The notes: generated by a model not told the origin, from the letters alone. A stretch of DNA of 64,000 nt from Oopsacas minuta (GCA_024704765.1 JAKMXF010000020.1:1-64000), one strand, 5' to 3'. Counted from the stretch's first letter, positions 46,275 to 58,215 are shown. Made by a program: numbers and translations.

Positions 46275-47524
46275 CAGGGGCGTCGGAAGCTGGTATTTCA
46301 TGGGTGGATTTAATGATACTAATGCATGAATAATAACACTCAATTTAGTAATCTAGATAGTACAAATTAGAGCTTTGGCAATCTCCCCAACTTCCTTTCG
46401 CGGTGTTCAGTATTTAAGGACATTTGTAATTTTTGAAAATATAAACTGTAGTATATTCATTGGTTAAGTACTACTAGTGTAGTTGGTAATCAGCAGCCAT
46501 GAAACAAATGGAAAATTACTTTTTACAAGCTGTGGTGTTAGTAGTAAATTATTACGATACATGTGAGGTGCCAAATATACAACAAGATAATATGAAGATA
46601 TAACTTCAGCAGGCTTCAACCAAAGACTGGATGTGTGAGGTTTCTGTTGAAAAACTTCCCAACTGGCAACAACATGATAATATGAAAATAACTACAGGGT
46701 GTTTCACCAATTCTATCACAAAAATGTAATATTATTACTCAAAAACTTTAGAACCATCTGGTTCAAAATTTTGGATTTTATTCAGGAGCTTATGACATTT
46801 GTATAACGCAAAGATAGAATTGTGGAGTGATGCCCAAAGGAAAATACAGATGGTGGAGTTCTATCATTGAAATAGGTCAAATTGTAGGTGTCCCAAGCGA
46901 GTGGTGGAGGTCATTATAATGTCATCCTTGGAAGGTTGCATCAAAGTCTATAAAACAATCCCCCAATTGCAATTCTAGAACTAAAACTGAAGTTGAAGAC
47001 TTTATCTCACAAATAACGCGACTTAATCGCAAAATAATAAAGATACCATATTATTTATCCGCTTAAACACGTTATCGTAAAGGTTCTAACTTTAAACATA
47101 CTAATTCTAAAATAATTTCGTATAGTTGTATCCGTTTATGTCTTTGTTTTCATAAATGTCAAAGCAATATCTATCACATGAGACCAAGTTTATCAATTTA
47201 ACTTGGTTACGAGTTTAATTCAAGCAATTCTTTTGGTGAATGAATTGGTGAAACATCCTGTATAAACAACTATGAAGGGGGAGATAATACCCTTAAGAGG
47301 ATAACCTCCCATCGTAGTTGGTTTATTATTATTTTCAAACAAGTATCGAGAATGCCGATCCGGGGTGTAAACTATTGTAAATTATATCTCTCCTAAATTG
47401 GCAGAATGCTCTAATAAATTCGAAAATAATTTAATACCCACTCACAATTAGAGGGGGGATTATCCCCCTCTGTATAAATCATGGGGGGATAAGTACCCTC
47501 ATCCCCCCACTTCCGACGCGCCTG
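46275..47524. mobile_element. Non-autonomous hAT-type element with perfect 8-bp target duplication
   Basis: The 1,250-bp element begins CAGGGGCGTCGGAAGCTGG and ends with the inverse of CAGGCGCGTCGGAAGTGG. TTGGTAGG flanks it on both sides (46267-46274 and 47525-47532). CAGGGGCG-type ends with 8-bp duplications are typical of hAT transposons. No transposase frame was found inside, so it depends on another copy. Confidence 0.85.
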
Positions 47525-47840
47525 TTGGTAGGGTGGGTATTGTACACTTACCCTGTTTTATTTTGTAATCACCTAGCCATTACAAATTTTTTACTTGTTC
47601 TATCAATGTATGTCCACAAAATACCCAGGTTTTGGACCCTTTGGTCACCATTGCTTATGAGCAGGAATATATTGACAGGTTACCTGTAGCAAGAAATCGT
47701 ATAAATATCATTATATTAGCTTTTCTTTTCAAATTTCCCAACGAGGCTACGACCAAGTTTCTGTCAAGCTTACCTTAACCTCTACCATATACCATAGATC
47801 CACCTTCAACTCGTAAAGATTTGTATTCATTCTCTACTTT

Positions 47841-48120
47841 CTACTTCTTTTTCTTCTTTACCAATTTGTCTTCAAGTTTCCTTCTTTTAGGAAGAGATAC
47901 TTCTTCGCACTCAATTACCTCAGGATCAATAATATCAACTGGAGATACACGTCTATAGTATGTTTTAGAAGCAATAGTCCTGCTCTTTGACCTTTTCTTA
48001 GCATGGAAGATTTTCGCCTTTGGTGGCTTATACCTTTTGCTAGTTTTCATTGAAGGCAGCTTTTGGGAAGGTCCTGGAATTGGAGATGGGGCGTGATGGG
48101 ATTGGAATTCCTCTGGCGGA
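47841..48120 (-). CDS. Possible last exon of an unidentified gene
   Basis: A CTCTCTTATAG acceptor at 48121 opens a frame that runs to a stop at 47841, about 92 residues. It starts Pro- and Ser-rich (APSPIPGPSQKLP) and ends very basic (YKPPKAKIFHAKKRSK near the middle, KRRKLEDKLVKKKKK at the end), as in nuclear proteins. The family is not recognised, and no upstream exon was found before the MITE at 48279. It could be a chance frame. Confidence 0.28.
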
Positions 48121-48278
48121 CTATAAGAGAGTCGGGTAAGAATAGGAGTGGACGAGAGATTATTATTATTTCGTTACACACAGGGCTGGAAAGATATTCT
48201 TCTGTTCCATTTCTCGTAATGAGTTTATCTAACAAAGTGAGAAATGTTAGATTCGTATAAATCTGTAAATACATAGAA

Positions 48279-48759
48279 ATGCAGATGCCTAAAATACAGG
48301 ACGTGACGTTATGGTAGCCTCCTAAATACTTAACCCCGAATGTATAACTATATGCTTCATGTATTCTGTGCTATCCCTACTTTCCCAGAATCTTAGAGCT
48401 AGTACGTGAAATATTCTGGCGGTTTAAGCGTGTGAGGATGGCCTGATAACTAATACAGTAAAACATTTGGGCCAACAAGCAATTTATGGAATTTTATAGT
48501 GTGAGGAATTAGTAAAGGGTCTTATTTCACTGGATTGGTTTACAATATACAAGCGATATACGGGCCTCAAGGGTCCCATAAATGCTAGTGGTTTAGGTCC
48601 CAAAGGGCGATCACATCGGGAGCAAGCAAAACACTCTTGAGTAGTATTTCGAGGGTAAACAGGTACGGCGTCTTATTCATAAAACATATAGTTATACACT
48701 TTGGGAGACGATTTTGGGTTACTACAACGTCACGTACTTTAGGCAACTACATTTTTCGT
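48279..48759. mobile_element. MITE with GGGCGTGCC-family interior, copy 2 (inverted, ends trimmed)
   Basis: The inner part matches 33005-33490 in opposite orientation, with segments such as AGATGCCTAAAATAC, GCGGTTTAAGCGTGTGAGGA-like sequence and GTATAACTATATG in the same relative order. The outermost GGGCGTGCCTAATTT of copy 1 is missing at both sides. Confidence 0.7.
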
Positions 48760-49270
48760 TGACAAATATAATATTTTGTGGAAATTTTTAACTTTTTATT
48801 ATCCATGGTCCATCCAAATTCCATTTAATAGCCTTCTGTGGTAATACTGGAGCTCCTACGTGGCTTTAGGTTAGTAATCTGGGCACTTAGTGTCTCGAAT
48901 ATTATGAAATTCTCAAAAAATGGGAGAATTTTGATTATTTTTGTAGTCTCGATGACGTAATAACTCCATGATGAGTTTGCATTTGGCCAGAATCATGACA
49001 TCAGGACATTTGTCACATTCAGGTATACCTGTGATTCAAACTTCAAACTTCTATCATGTATATTGGCTGAGCAGTGGTTAATAATGGGGTCCACCAGTTT
49101 CTCCAATTAATCCTGGACAACATCATAAATATATATATATATATACAGATTAATTGCGTTTTAATAGTATAGATGTGCGAATATATAAAATAGAATTTTA
49201 CCTAAGAAATATTTTAAAATAAGATCATGATATACAAAAATTATAAAAATCTATCAGAGCTCTAATTGGA

Positions 49271-50272
49271 CTAAGTTTCTGTATTTTTCCTCCTCTCTTC
49301 TAAGAATTTCCCAAATACAACAGCAAATAATCCAATTATTACAAATACACATCCTATGTACTGGAAATAGTTCAATTCTTCCCCATTAAGCATATAAGAC
49401 CCAAAGAAACAGGGAATGACTTGGAAAGGCCAGAACGCTGTGACAATAGTGGCGCTGGTTTTCGAGTTAGCCCAAGATATGAGAATAAAACACAGATTAG
49501 AAGTGATAATGATAGCATAGATAATAGCAAGCCATTCTTCTTGAGAAATAAAGAATGCTGAGGGAGTAGTAACATAGTAGAGACTGGATAAACTAATAAA
49601 TATTGAACCAGTCAAATAACTCCATGTGGTAACCCAAATAGGATGATTACGCCAATAATTCTTTGGTTTGTCAAATATAAATATTTTCTGACAAACGATA
49701 TAAACACTAGTACCCCCACTATTTAGAGTAAGAAAAATATACCCAAGCCACGGGTATTGAGAGTTAGTAGTACTTTGCGAAGTAGAGGTGAACAGAGTAA
49801 TTTCTATTGCCCCTGAGATTGCAAATAAGATCCCAGTAATTATAAACCAAGTAGAAGGTCTCCTGAAACTAGGAACATCCTCTGTACAAGTGATTATAGT
49901 TAAAATAGTAGTCCAAATGGGAATCAGTTGTTGAAAAATTGATGCAATATTTGCACCAGCGAAGCTAACACCAAGTAAGAAAAAAAATTGACTGAGAAAG
50001 ATACCACATATACCAAGTCCAACAAAGACTAAGCAATCCTTCCATTTGGGGAAACCTAACCAACCATCAGAGATCAACGCGAGTAGTACCAACACTGGGA
50101 AGCTCGACGCATCTCTTACCATACAGAATATTAAAGGGTTAAATTCACTGCCCACCCCGAGTTTCTTGGCAATTACTGGATACAAACCGAATCCAGTTTG
50201 AATGGTTAGCAACGCTAGGACAATTCGAATAAAGTTTCCTGAAGATTTTACAGATTGGAGTGCAGATTTCAT
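49271..50272 (-). CDS. EamA/DMT-family transporter
   Basis: This is a membrane carrier of the drug/metabolite transporter superfamily with two EamA repeats. The 333-residue length and roughly ten hydrophobic helices fit. The first helix is near residues 14-34 (FIRIVLALLTIQTGFG), with others at about 48-65, 78-100 and 107-125, continuing to 310-325; the C-terminus is basic (EERRKNTET). The overall look, with a QLIPIWTTILTII segment in helix 4 and a PFQVIPCFFG segment near helix 9, recalls the WAT1-like/EamA carriers. The substrate is unknown. The frame is intact and intronless. Confidence 0.8.
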   Translation of the reverse strand: MKSALQSVKSSGNFIRIVLALLTIQTGFGLYPVIAKKLGVGSEFNPLIFCMVRDASSFPVLVLLALISDGWLGFPKWKDCLVFVGLGICGIFLSQFFFLLGVSFAGANIASIFQQLIPIWTTILTIITCTEDVPSFRRPSTWFIITGILFAISGAIEITLFTSTSQSTTNSQYPWLGYIFLTLNSGGTSVYIVCQKIFIFDKPKNYWRNHPIWVTTWSYLTGSIFISLSSLYYVTTPSAFFISQEEWLAIIYAIIITSNLCFILISWANSKTSATIVTAFWPFQVIPCFFGSYMLNGEELNYFQYIGCVFVIIGLFAVVFGKFLEERRKNTET

Positions 50273-50382
50273 TGAAAATATTCCAGCACTTAAGCTATAT
50301 AAGGGAAGTAAAATAGAAATATCGAGGACACTATTTTCATTATTGACCTAATTTCTAGTAGTATGATTTATAAGATTTATGC

Positions 50383-50420
50383 GCAGTGGCGGCGCTAAAG
50401 ATAGGGATAAATGGGGTTAG
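50383..50420 (+). repeat. hAT-type element end
   Basis: CAGTGGCGGCGCTAAAG followed by purine-rich DNA resembles the hAT end at 51577 (CAGTGGCGTTGCCAGG). No matching right end was found. Confidence 0.35.
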
Positions 50421-50825
50421 AGCCCCATCACTTGATGGAATTGAGAAGAGACAAACTAAGAACTATATTAGGAAAAGTATGTCATTTTAAACCTCTCTAA
50501 AACCACTTTTAGAAAAAGTATGAATTGATTTTCCGTTAATATTTAAGAAATAGGCGCCATAATGATAGTGAAAGAAGTTTATCAATCATTATGTCTTGCG
50601 ATGATAAGTATAGTACGATGTAAATGATCAAATTCTGTATAATTTTAGAGATACTAGCTCCTAGCATCAAATCTATCAAGTAGCAGCTTGGAATTTATTA
50701 TGTTTGTTATACACCCATAATTTATATTTACAAAATGTTTACGAATACCTCATAACGTTCTATTTTCATTAACACTTTCATCATCCACTTACTACTTTCA
50801 ACTACACCTTATTTTGACTATTCAG

Positions 50826-51290
50826 ATGTCCTCTCTTGTCCCAGGCTGCAGATCTAACTATTTAGACGAAGATAAATCTACCTCAATTTTCAATTTCCCC
50901 AATGACGTGCGATTACGCGAACTATGGTTCCGAGCCATTCCTCGACCACAAATATATGAAGGTATTCTATTGGAATCATTAATATATATCCCTTCCGTAT
51001 TTATAATTCCATTTGTAAATTTAGGTATGCATGGACCATTTCAGGGAAGATGACATCGAAGTGTTATATAAACATAATGATGAGCGTAATCAAGGATGTC
51101 CTCACTGTAGAAAGACTTATAAGGTAACGAAACAAATAAATACAAATAATTCAAGTTCATAATTGTAATTTTAAGAGCAAAGATGTTTTGGATCGCCACA
51201 TTATGCTTTCTCACGGTGATGTTACTCCCAAAAGACGCATGACTACATCTCTCCCACCTGTTTCTTACAAGTACCATTTATGTTTAAAAA
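50826..51290 (+). pseudogene. THAP zinc-finger-like gene fragment
   Basis: From an ATG at 50826 the frame reads MSSLVPGCRSNYLDEDKSTS then IFNFPND, LRELWFRAIPR: a THAP DNA-binding fold with the FP..W core. The matching CxxH pair (VCMDHFREDDIEVLY) comes from 51025 on, a typical second exon, followed by a 52-base GT-AG intron and RHIMLSHGDVTPKRRM. Two problems remain. The first of the four C2CH zinc ligands is a Ser or Leu rather than Cys. And joining the first two exons in phase requires a 28-base intron (50997-51024). It is probably inactive or a transposase-derived relic (THAP domains occur in P-element transposases). Confidence 0.5.
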
Positions 51291-51576
51291 ATTCTCTCCA
51301 GTACGCATGATATCTAACCACATAAAGTATCTTCATGCCCTCGCAACTCGCCCGGGCCAGACTCGTTTTACATATATACTGAACTCAGAAGGGTTCTATG
51401 TTCTCAAAACTGACAGTATCTTTTCACAAAAATCGGTTCTTCAACCTAGAAATATAAAGTATAGTATAAGAAAGGAATATTTAAGTAAATCCTAGATCCC
51501 TCTCCCCCTCTGTGACAAGTATTTATCTCAATTTCCATAGAAAATATGTGTATATTTGTGGTTGTTTGTTTGTTTG

Positions 51577-53705
51577 CAGTGGCGTTGCCAGGAATAGTTG
51601 GAAGGGGGGGGCAATTAAAATTATTTATTACACTAAACATAACAAATAACCTAATTACCAATATATTATATTACGTGTATCAATTTATTTTTAATGAATA
51701 TACTATGAATGATGTCTATAGAAATCTAATCAACACAGCACATACTAAGATAATTGTGATCTCCTATCTGCCATGGATACAAACTTAGAAATGAGGTCTT
51801 CATTATCTAGAGAAAGCAGAATTTCTTTCTCTATTGAGCAAAACATCAATGATTCTAGACGATCTTCCACATTGTAGACCGTAACTTAGTTTTAATCAAC
51901 AACAATTTAGAAAAACTTCTTTCTGCATGGGCTGTAGTCACTGGGAGTGTGTATAATATTCGATACATGTAGCAGAGTTCTGTGTATGAATGAGGTAATT
52001 CGTTATAAACATCAAGTAAAGGAGTGTCTTGTTTTATAAAATACCTTGCTAGGTTCCATTCAGCTATAAAACGGTCTGGAGATATATTTTCGTATTGATG
52101 AACAAGTTTTAGAAGATTTTCCTCTGCGTCAATTGCTTCAAAATTCCTTGGATCCAAAATGCAAAATTAATTAATTGATTGGGGAAGCGAGAATTAATCT
52201 CAGAAATCATACTATCGACCAATGCTTCTAAAAGTTTAACTCACAAATTATCTTTGGTGAAAATATTATTCCTGTATAAGGATTATTATCAACTCTGCAA
52301 GAAACTCTTCTTGAGCGTTGAGTGCTAAATTCAGTATTGAGGCCTAACTTCATCGCGAAATTCTGTGCTTTACTAAACGCATCTAACCAGACGTTTTCAG
52401 TACATAATCTCTGTAGTTCAATTTTTAAAACATGGATCTGTTTGTTTGCCCTTAATAGGTCTATTTGACAACTCTACAATGTTTCACTTATTATATTGAT
52501 AGCTAAAAGGATAGGAGTAACTGTCACAAGAGAAATTACAATGTTGAAAGTAGATATACTCGCTAAAAGGCCAGTAGCTGTACCTCTAGAATTACCATCT
52601 GTAGTAGTAGCACAAATATGTTCAATTGTATCCAAAACTGATTTGAATACAACTTCATTTAGTAATCGTTGACAAGAAGACGCCCTGCAATTCCACCTTG
52701 TGTCGGATAGGCCAACTAAGTGTAAAGGACGTTGATCAGATTGTATCTCTCTCTGTCTCTCAATAAAATAACTATGTCGCTGCGCACTACCTTCAATAAA
52801 TGTGTATGCTAATTCCAGTATTCCAAAGAATTTACTTGCTTCAATGTTTCTATGATTACAAACAGAATTCACTAACATTCGAATCAGACTATGGGAATAA
52901 CAATGAGTGAATAGTGCTAGTGGATTTAACTCGCGAATTCTTGCTTGTACACCTTTGTGAATCCCGGACATGTTGCTTCCTCCGTCATAACTTTGGCCAA
53001 CTATGTCTTCAACTTGTAATCCAAGACTATTTAGTTTTTTAATTAGAATATTTGTAATTTCTTCTCCAGTAGTAATAGGATGTTCTAATAAAGCAGCAAA
53101 ACTCTCTGAAATTTTGCCATTTAAAGGGTTCACATATCTGACAATGACAGCAAGCTGTTCTTTATGGGATACCTCAGTTGTTTCATCCATCAACACTGCA
53201 ATAATACCTGCCTCTTTAATGTAACCAATAATTTTACTTCTGATTTCATTCCCAATAATCGAAATAATTTCATTCTGAATTTGTGGACTAAGGTACATTT
53301 GATTCTTACTTGAGTTTGTTAAGTACTCATTCAAGACATCATCTCCAATGTTTGCCAAAAAGTGTACAAATTCAATATATACACCTCTATTATTTGAGAT
53401 AATACTTTCATCGTGACCACGAAAAGGTAACGAAAGCTTCCCTAAAAGCTTCACAATACTGAATAACTCTCCGATCATTTTCTGTTTCGAATTATAGCGT
53501 GTGATCGATTTGTTTGTTGTTGAGCAACTTCATTTGATATTAGTGTATCATTCGGCTTAGAGCACATGAAGTTAAATACTATCTTTCAAAATCAGAGTGA
53601 GTTTTACTTTGTTCATGTGAATGAAATCCACGATCTTTTTCCAAAGCTTTTTTCCAATTGTCGAAACCGGTTTCTGAAAATGCCTTGTCTGAGGAGGCGT
53701 ATTAT
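51577..53705 (-). pseudogene. hAT transposase remnant, ZMYM1/DUF4371 type, 5' end lost
   Basis: The minus strand carries the DUF4371-type transposase. Residues near 53700-53590 (SETGFDNWKKALEKDRGF) belong to the TTF-like zinc-finger region. 53478-52474 has SNNRGVYIEFVHFL, AVLMDETTEVSHKEQLAV with the catalytic Asp, VGQSYDGGSNMSG and SDTRWNCR. 52157-51855 has the hATC dimerisation part (LPVTTAHAERSFSKLLLIKT). Stops and frameshifts break it at about 53575, 52470 and 52160. CAGTGGCGTTGCCAGG at 51577 is a plausible 3'-side hAT terminus. The other end runs directly into Helitron sequence. Confidence 0.85.
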
Positions 53706-56460
53706 AATTAGCAGTTTCAGCTAAACACAGATCGTATTCATTGTCATCCTCTAACAATCCTCGCTAAGGCTGCATCCTTAATTGTATTACAAATGGTGCC
53801 GTCAGGAAGAGTACGCGTATCCTGAAAGCTAGTACAACCATTAACATGGTTCAATAACATTCTCATATAGAACCTCTTTCGCTCACTTGGATGAAGTGGA
53901 TGCACTCGGCCAAATGTTGTACCAAACCCTTTCACCCACTCCTTCTATTCTCACTTAGTTATATCCCACACAAAGTGTTTGAAAAAATTTACAAAGAAAT
54001 ATTCTCTGGCAGATGGAAACTTTTGGTTTGCCAAGAACCACCACATTAATGTAGAATGTCCCAAGTTTACTACCACAGCATTGATATCAGCAGTTGCCTT
54101 GAACTCAACACTCTGCCTATTCTCCAGATGAAGAGCTATCCTAACAACGTGTGGCAAATTAGCATGGAGTTCAAATGAGAATCTTCTATAGCAGGCTTCA
54201 AATACAGAAACATATCTAGCTTCCTTATAGTTATATATTTCATTATTCTCTCCGGATTTATCACTAGTTTTACCGGAACGGATCTTAATGCTGGCTCTAT
54301 CGTGACCTTTATAGACGTGCTTATAGAGGTACTTAATTGACAATACTGTGGTACAGATTTCAACGTTGATATGTGTATTTAACTTGAATAACAGGTACGG
54401 ATTGTAAAGTACAACCCATCTATTATCTAGATTAATACCACCTAGCTCTACAGTACGTGAATTATCTCAAGTCGATACAATGGATAACTATCCTTGGTAG
54501 TTGTTGCAAAGGCGGAGAATAATGGATATAATTAGCAGATGAACCTTTACACATGTAAGGAGCAGTTCCTTTTTGCTATTCCACACGGCCCATGGATTAT
54601 AAAACGCTATATAATGCCTTACAATCTTGGCTGGACCTCAGGATCAGGTAATTCAGCGCAAACAATCTTATGATAATCAGAGGGCTCACGTGGTTTGCAA
54701 TCACCAGCTAACATAATTCAAATGTGAGCATGAGGTAACCCACGCTTCTGAAATTCAATAGTAGAGACTTGTGCAACGAGTCTACCAAGGATATGTGTTT
54801 TTAAGGATATCGCTAAGCAGTTCCTGTAATTTTAATCGAAACACTAGCACAATTTAATTAGGTCGATCGGTAGCTTTTTGACCAATCAAAAGACTATTAG
54901 TTATTTCAGACCAAAGGGGATTACAGGTAAACATGACAAATAAATCAAGTTTTCCATACCTCCGTACAATTTTCATTGCGTCCTGATTAAGTTGGAACAC
55001 GTGCATCGGAGAGCCAATGTAACTCAAGGGAAGAATTATCTTTTGTCCAAACTCTTCAGCGTTAGCATCTCCTCTAGCAAGAGCATCAGCTAATCCACTG
55101 TATTGATCTACTCGGATCTGTTGCTGATGTAAATTTATATAGTTAAGTCTCCGTTGCTCAATTTTCGCATACATGTCTACGATGTATTCTTGAAACAGCC
55201 TGCCAGAGAGGTGTAAGTGATTTAATCCACTTCTGACCATCAGTTGATAGCAATTGAAGTCTGATGCTGTGACAGTACCTCTACCTTTGCTATTAGGGAT
55301 ATGAATATGTCATCCATCACTGCTTAAGGGGAATAGCAATACATAATGAAGTGAATCATAAGAATGGTGTAATTCCGTTATGTTTTTGATTCCACCATGT
55401 CTTGCATACAGAACAATTTCTCTGTTGACCACTGTTTGTGAATAACCATCTCCAGGAAGCAATATGGCAATCTCAGGAGGAGAAGGGGCAGTGCATTTCG
55501 TGGATCTCCAATACCACCTTCTAGGATAGTGAACTTTATATCCATTGCATTCATGCTACGCATATGATCTATAGCATGTCTGAAGTAAGAAAAATATGGG
55601 TTGACCTCGTGTAACATCCGTTGTAATCCCTTCAATTCAGAGAGACAGGTTACGCCCATGTTTCTCTGAGGGTTTTCTAACTCAACTTCTGGAGTCCAGC
55701 GTGGATAAATATTAGAGCGAATTTAGGCGGCTCTCCGACTTCGGGGATTAATCTACCAATTGAATGGTGTACTACCCCATGTATACAGAACGTATAGACA
55801 CCAAGCTTAGCGTTGGCCAGTTCGTTATCAACGTTAGCTCTGAGATAACAAAACACAAGACTTGTATTATAGGCACTATATTACTCCTGAATTCGCTAGC
55901 TATTTTACCAGTAGCTGTGAGTATGTGAGTCAGCAGCTCAAGCGGTGTATCTGAATGGGGTAAGACAACCTTCCCCTCCCCACAACAAAAGGAGAACTTA
56001 ATACATACCTCAGTGCTAGCAAATAGTTTTTCACTTTCCTAAAACGTTGCATCGCATAAATTACAGCAAAAGGACATGTAACCGAGTGAATGTTGAGATA
56101 AGATGGTATCACTAACCTCACATGTAAATTGCGATCGAGCTAAGTTCAGAAATCTCTTAGAAGTTAATGACATACTTTTAGCATATAACTCAACCCAGAC
56201 TTCAGACGAACATTGTGCTCGTGCACAGACTCTTTGCTTCTGAGATTCGCTTGAAGAGCTCGCTGATACTCTAATCGCTGAAAGGTCTCGGAATCAGATT
56301 GAGAATCTCTCAAAATAGCTTGTCTGTCCCTTTGTTGTCAAAGACGCTCTAATCTTTCTTCCTGAGATTCGTATTGGCGAAGTAAACGCCTACCCTCAGC
56401 TTCAGACATAGCTGGTTTACGGCAGGACAATCCTGGTTCTTGTTCATACATATCTTTTCC
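53690..56460 (-). pseudogene. Truncated Helitron (Rep/helicase) remnant
   Basis: Reading leftwards on the minus strand: an Arg/Glu-rich N-terminus at about 56450-56150 with a stop at about 56342; the zinc-finger-like SFCCNLC...FSFCCGEGKVVLP at about 56070-55950; LKGLQRMLHEVNPYFSYF (55659-55378); the Helitron_like_N core DMYAKIEQRRLNYINLHQ...GLADAL and QDAMKIVRRYGKLDLFVMF (55240-54854); SIKYLYKHVYKGHDRA and ARYVSVFEACYRRF (54343-53951); and FYMRMLLNHVNGCTSF, ending EDDNEYDLCLAETANYNTPP. The PIF1-type helicase that should follow is absent. The sequence passes into hAT DNA at about 53700. Many stops show that it is dead. Confidence 0.85.
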
Positions 56461-56849
56461 AAATATCAATACAGAAATTCGTATTATAATAAGTTTGATA
56501 AGTGTATTGCATATATAGTAATTAATTAAGCATAAATACGCATACTGGTATTCACTGTAGAATTGAAAGTATTAGCGGGACTGTCTTCAGTAGCCTAGAA
56601 TACTAAATACAGTTTCTACTGTCATCTAAAACAAAAATTAGCGTGATGAATACATTTCTCAAGAAAAACTACTTAAAGTTTCCTAAACAGATTGTTGATT
56701 AATTGTAGTAACAATATAGGTTGTTTACTGTATATTCATAAAACCAACCATAAATTTACAGATGAAAAACTTGAAAATCGGATTCAGCCTACTTAGTTAC
56801 ACCTGGGAGGCGTTTAGAGCAAGGCTGTACGTAGAATTTTAGATTTGGC

Positions 56850-57087
56850 TAATTTGTTTACTTTATATTCATAAAAACAACAATACATGTCCATATCATT
56901 AATCCAAAAGTGTGAAAATCGGATTCAGCATGTTCGATATATTTAGTGAAGTTTTATTGAATTCTATATACTTCCTTGATAAACACGATAAATACATAGT
57001 TATGTGACAATTTCCAAATTGCATAACGTAAATCCTTTCCTTGACAACGGACAAACAAACAATCGTTGAGATTTAATAATATAGATT
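56850..57087 (+). repeat. Interspersed repeat, pair member 2
   Basis: This is almost the same sequence as 43985-44256 in the same orientation, including the CGGACAAACAAAC block (only about two units) and TTGAGATTTAATAATATAG. The difference in ACAA repeat number is the main divergence. Confidence 0.75.
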
Positions 57088-57794
57088 TGGGGCAGATTAT
57101 TCGATTCATTACATCAGCGATTGGCAACTTGGGATCCACTAAAACTTAAAATGTATACAAGAATATGTGAGGGATACACAAAATATAACAAAAGTGACAT
57201 TATGATATGACAGATTATTTCATAGGATTAGTGTGACTACAAGGAGCTGGAAATTGAACAGCAACAATTAATATTACGAAACTACTTACCTTTAGGTTGA
57301 GTAAAGACAATAAATATTTAGAGATATCTTTAGTAGAGTAAAATAGAATAATAGTACCGGAAATAATATAAAATCAAAATACCATCAAGTTATATAATTA
57401 ATGATATACGTAATGTGATGCTACTGTATTCTCTTGTACATATTCTGAAATTTATGTGTTCTCAATTTATGGCCCAGATTATTGCAGAACCGCAACTAAA
57501 CGGAACTAAACAAGCCAATTGAACCACAATTCCGTGAGAGGAGCAGAACGAACGCTTGATAACTACAATATCAAATTAAATAGACCAAACGAACTGAACA
57601 GGTATCTAGTTGAGTCGAACGGAATGCTCTGTTTCAGTTACTTATTGACCCTGTCATTCCTTCGAATGGAAATTCAAACTAAGAACATTCAATGTTGCCA
57701 TTTGTCGAATTGTAAAGATTTCCATAGGAACAGTTGAATTTTGAAGGAATTTGAAATAATATGGAGTTACTAGTCATGGTTGATGACTGTTATA

Positions 57795-58215
57795 TTCTGA
57801 GGCCTTTCTCATCGTCCCAAATATTACAATACTTGCTCCTCACAATCTGTAGGAATCCATCAACCTCTTTAACGATGAAACTTCTATCTTCATCGTCTGT
57901 ATACTGTGCCTCTGCATTCAGGTTAAATCTGCCATCGATTTTCCTAAACTTTGATATAAGAATCCTCCCATGAGGGTAGGAATAAATACATAATCATTTG
58001 ACCAAATAATTTGTGAAGTGCCATGTCTATCCGTCTGCCAGTACATTCTTAATGGTGTTACTGCAATTGTTGACTACGTGAAAATTATGTTGCTGTCCCG
58101 TTTAATAACTCTAGCTGGCCAAAGATCCTGCAATAACATTCTCTCCTTTATACTCCTTTTACGCTTAAAATCCGAGAGGAGCTCATTAGGCCAGGCTAAT
58201 GTACAAATTCCCAGG
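57795..58215 (-). CDS. Possible two-exon fragment of an unknown gene
   Basis: On the minus strand a frame at about 58215-58085 reads LAWPNELLSDFKRKRS, ERMLLQDLWPARVIK, and another at about 57975-57795 reads SKFRKIDGRFNLNAEAQY, EVDGFLQIV, ending WDDEKGLRI with a stop. A GTAGTC donor and a CCTCATGGGAG acceptor could join them. The composition looks protein-like, but no family was recognised and no start was located. It may be a decayed gene. Confidence 0.2.

Noticed and set aside
48047-48274. Plus- and minus-strand frames overlapping the basic exon at 47841-48120
   Set aside because: Mutually overlapping, no motif, and explained as alternative readings of the same sequence.
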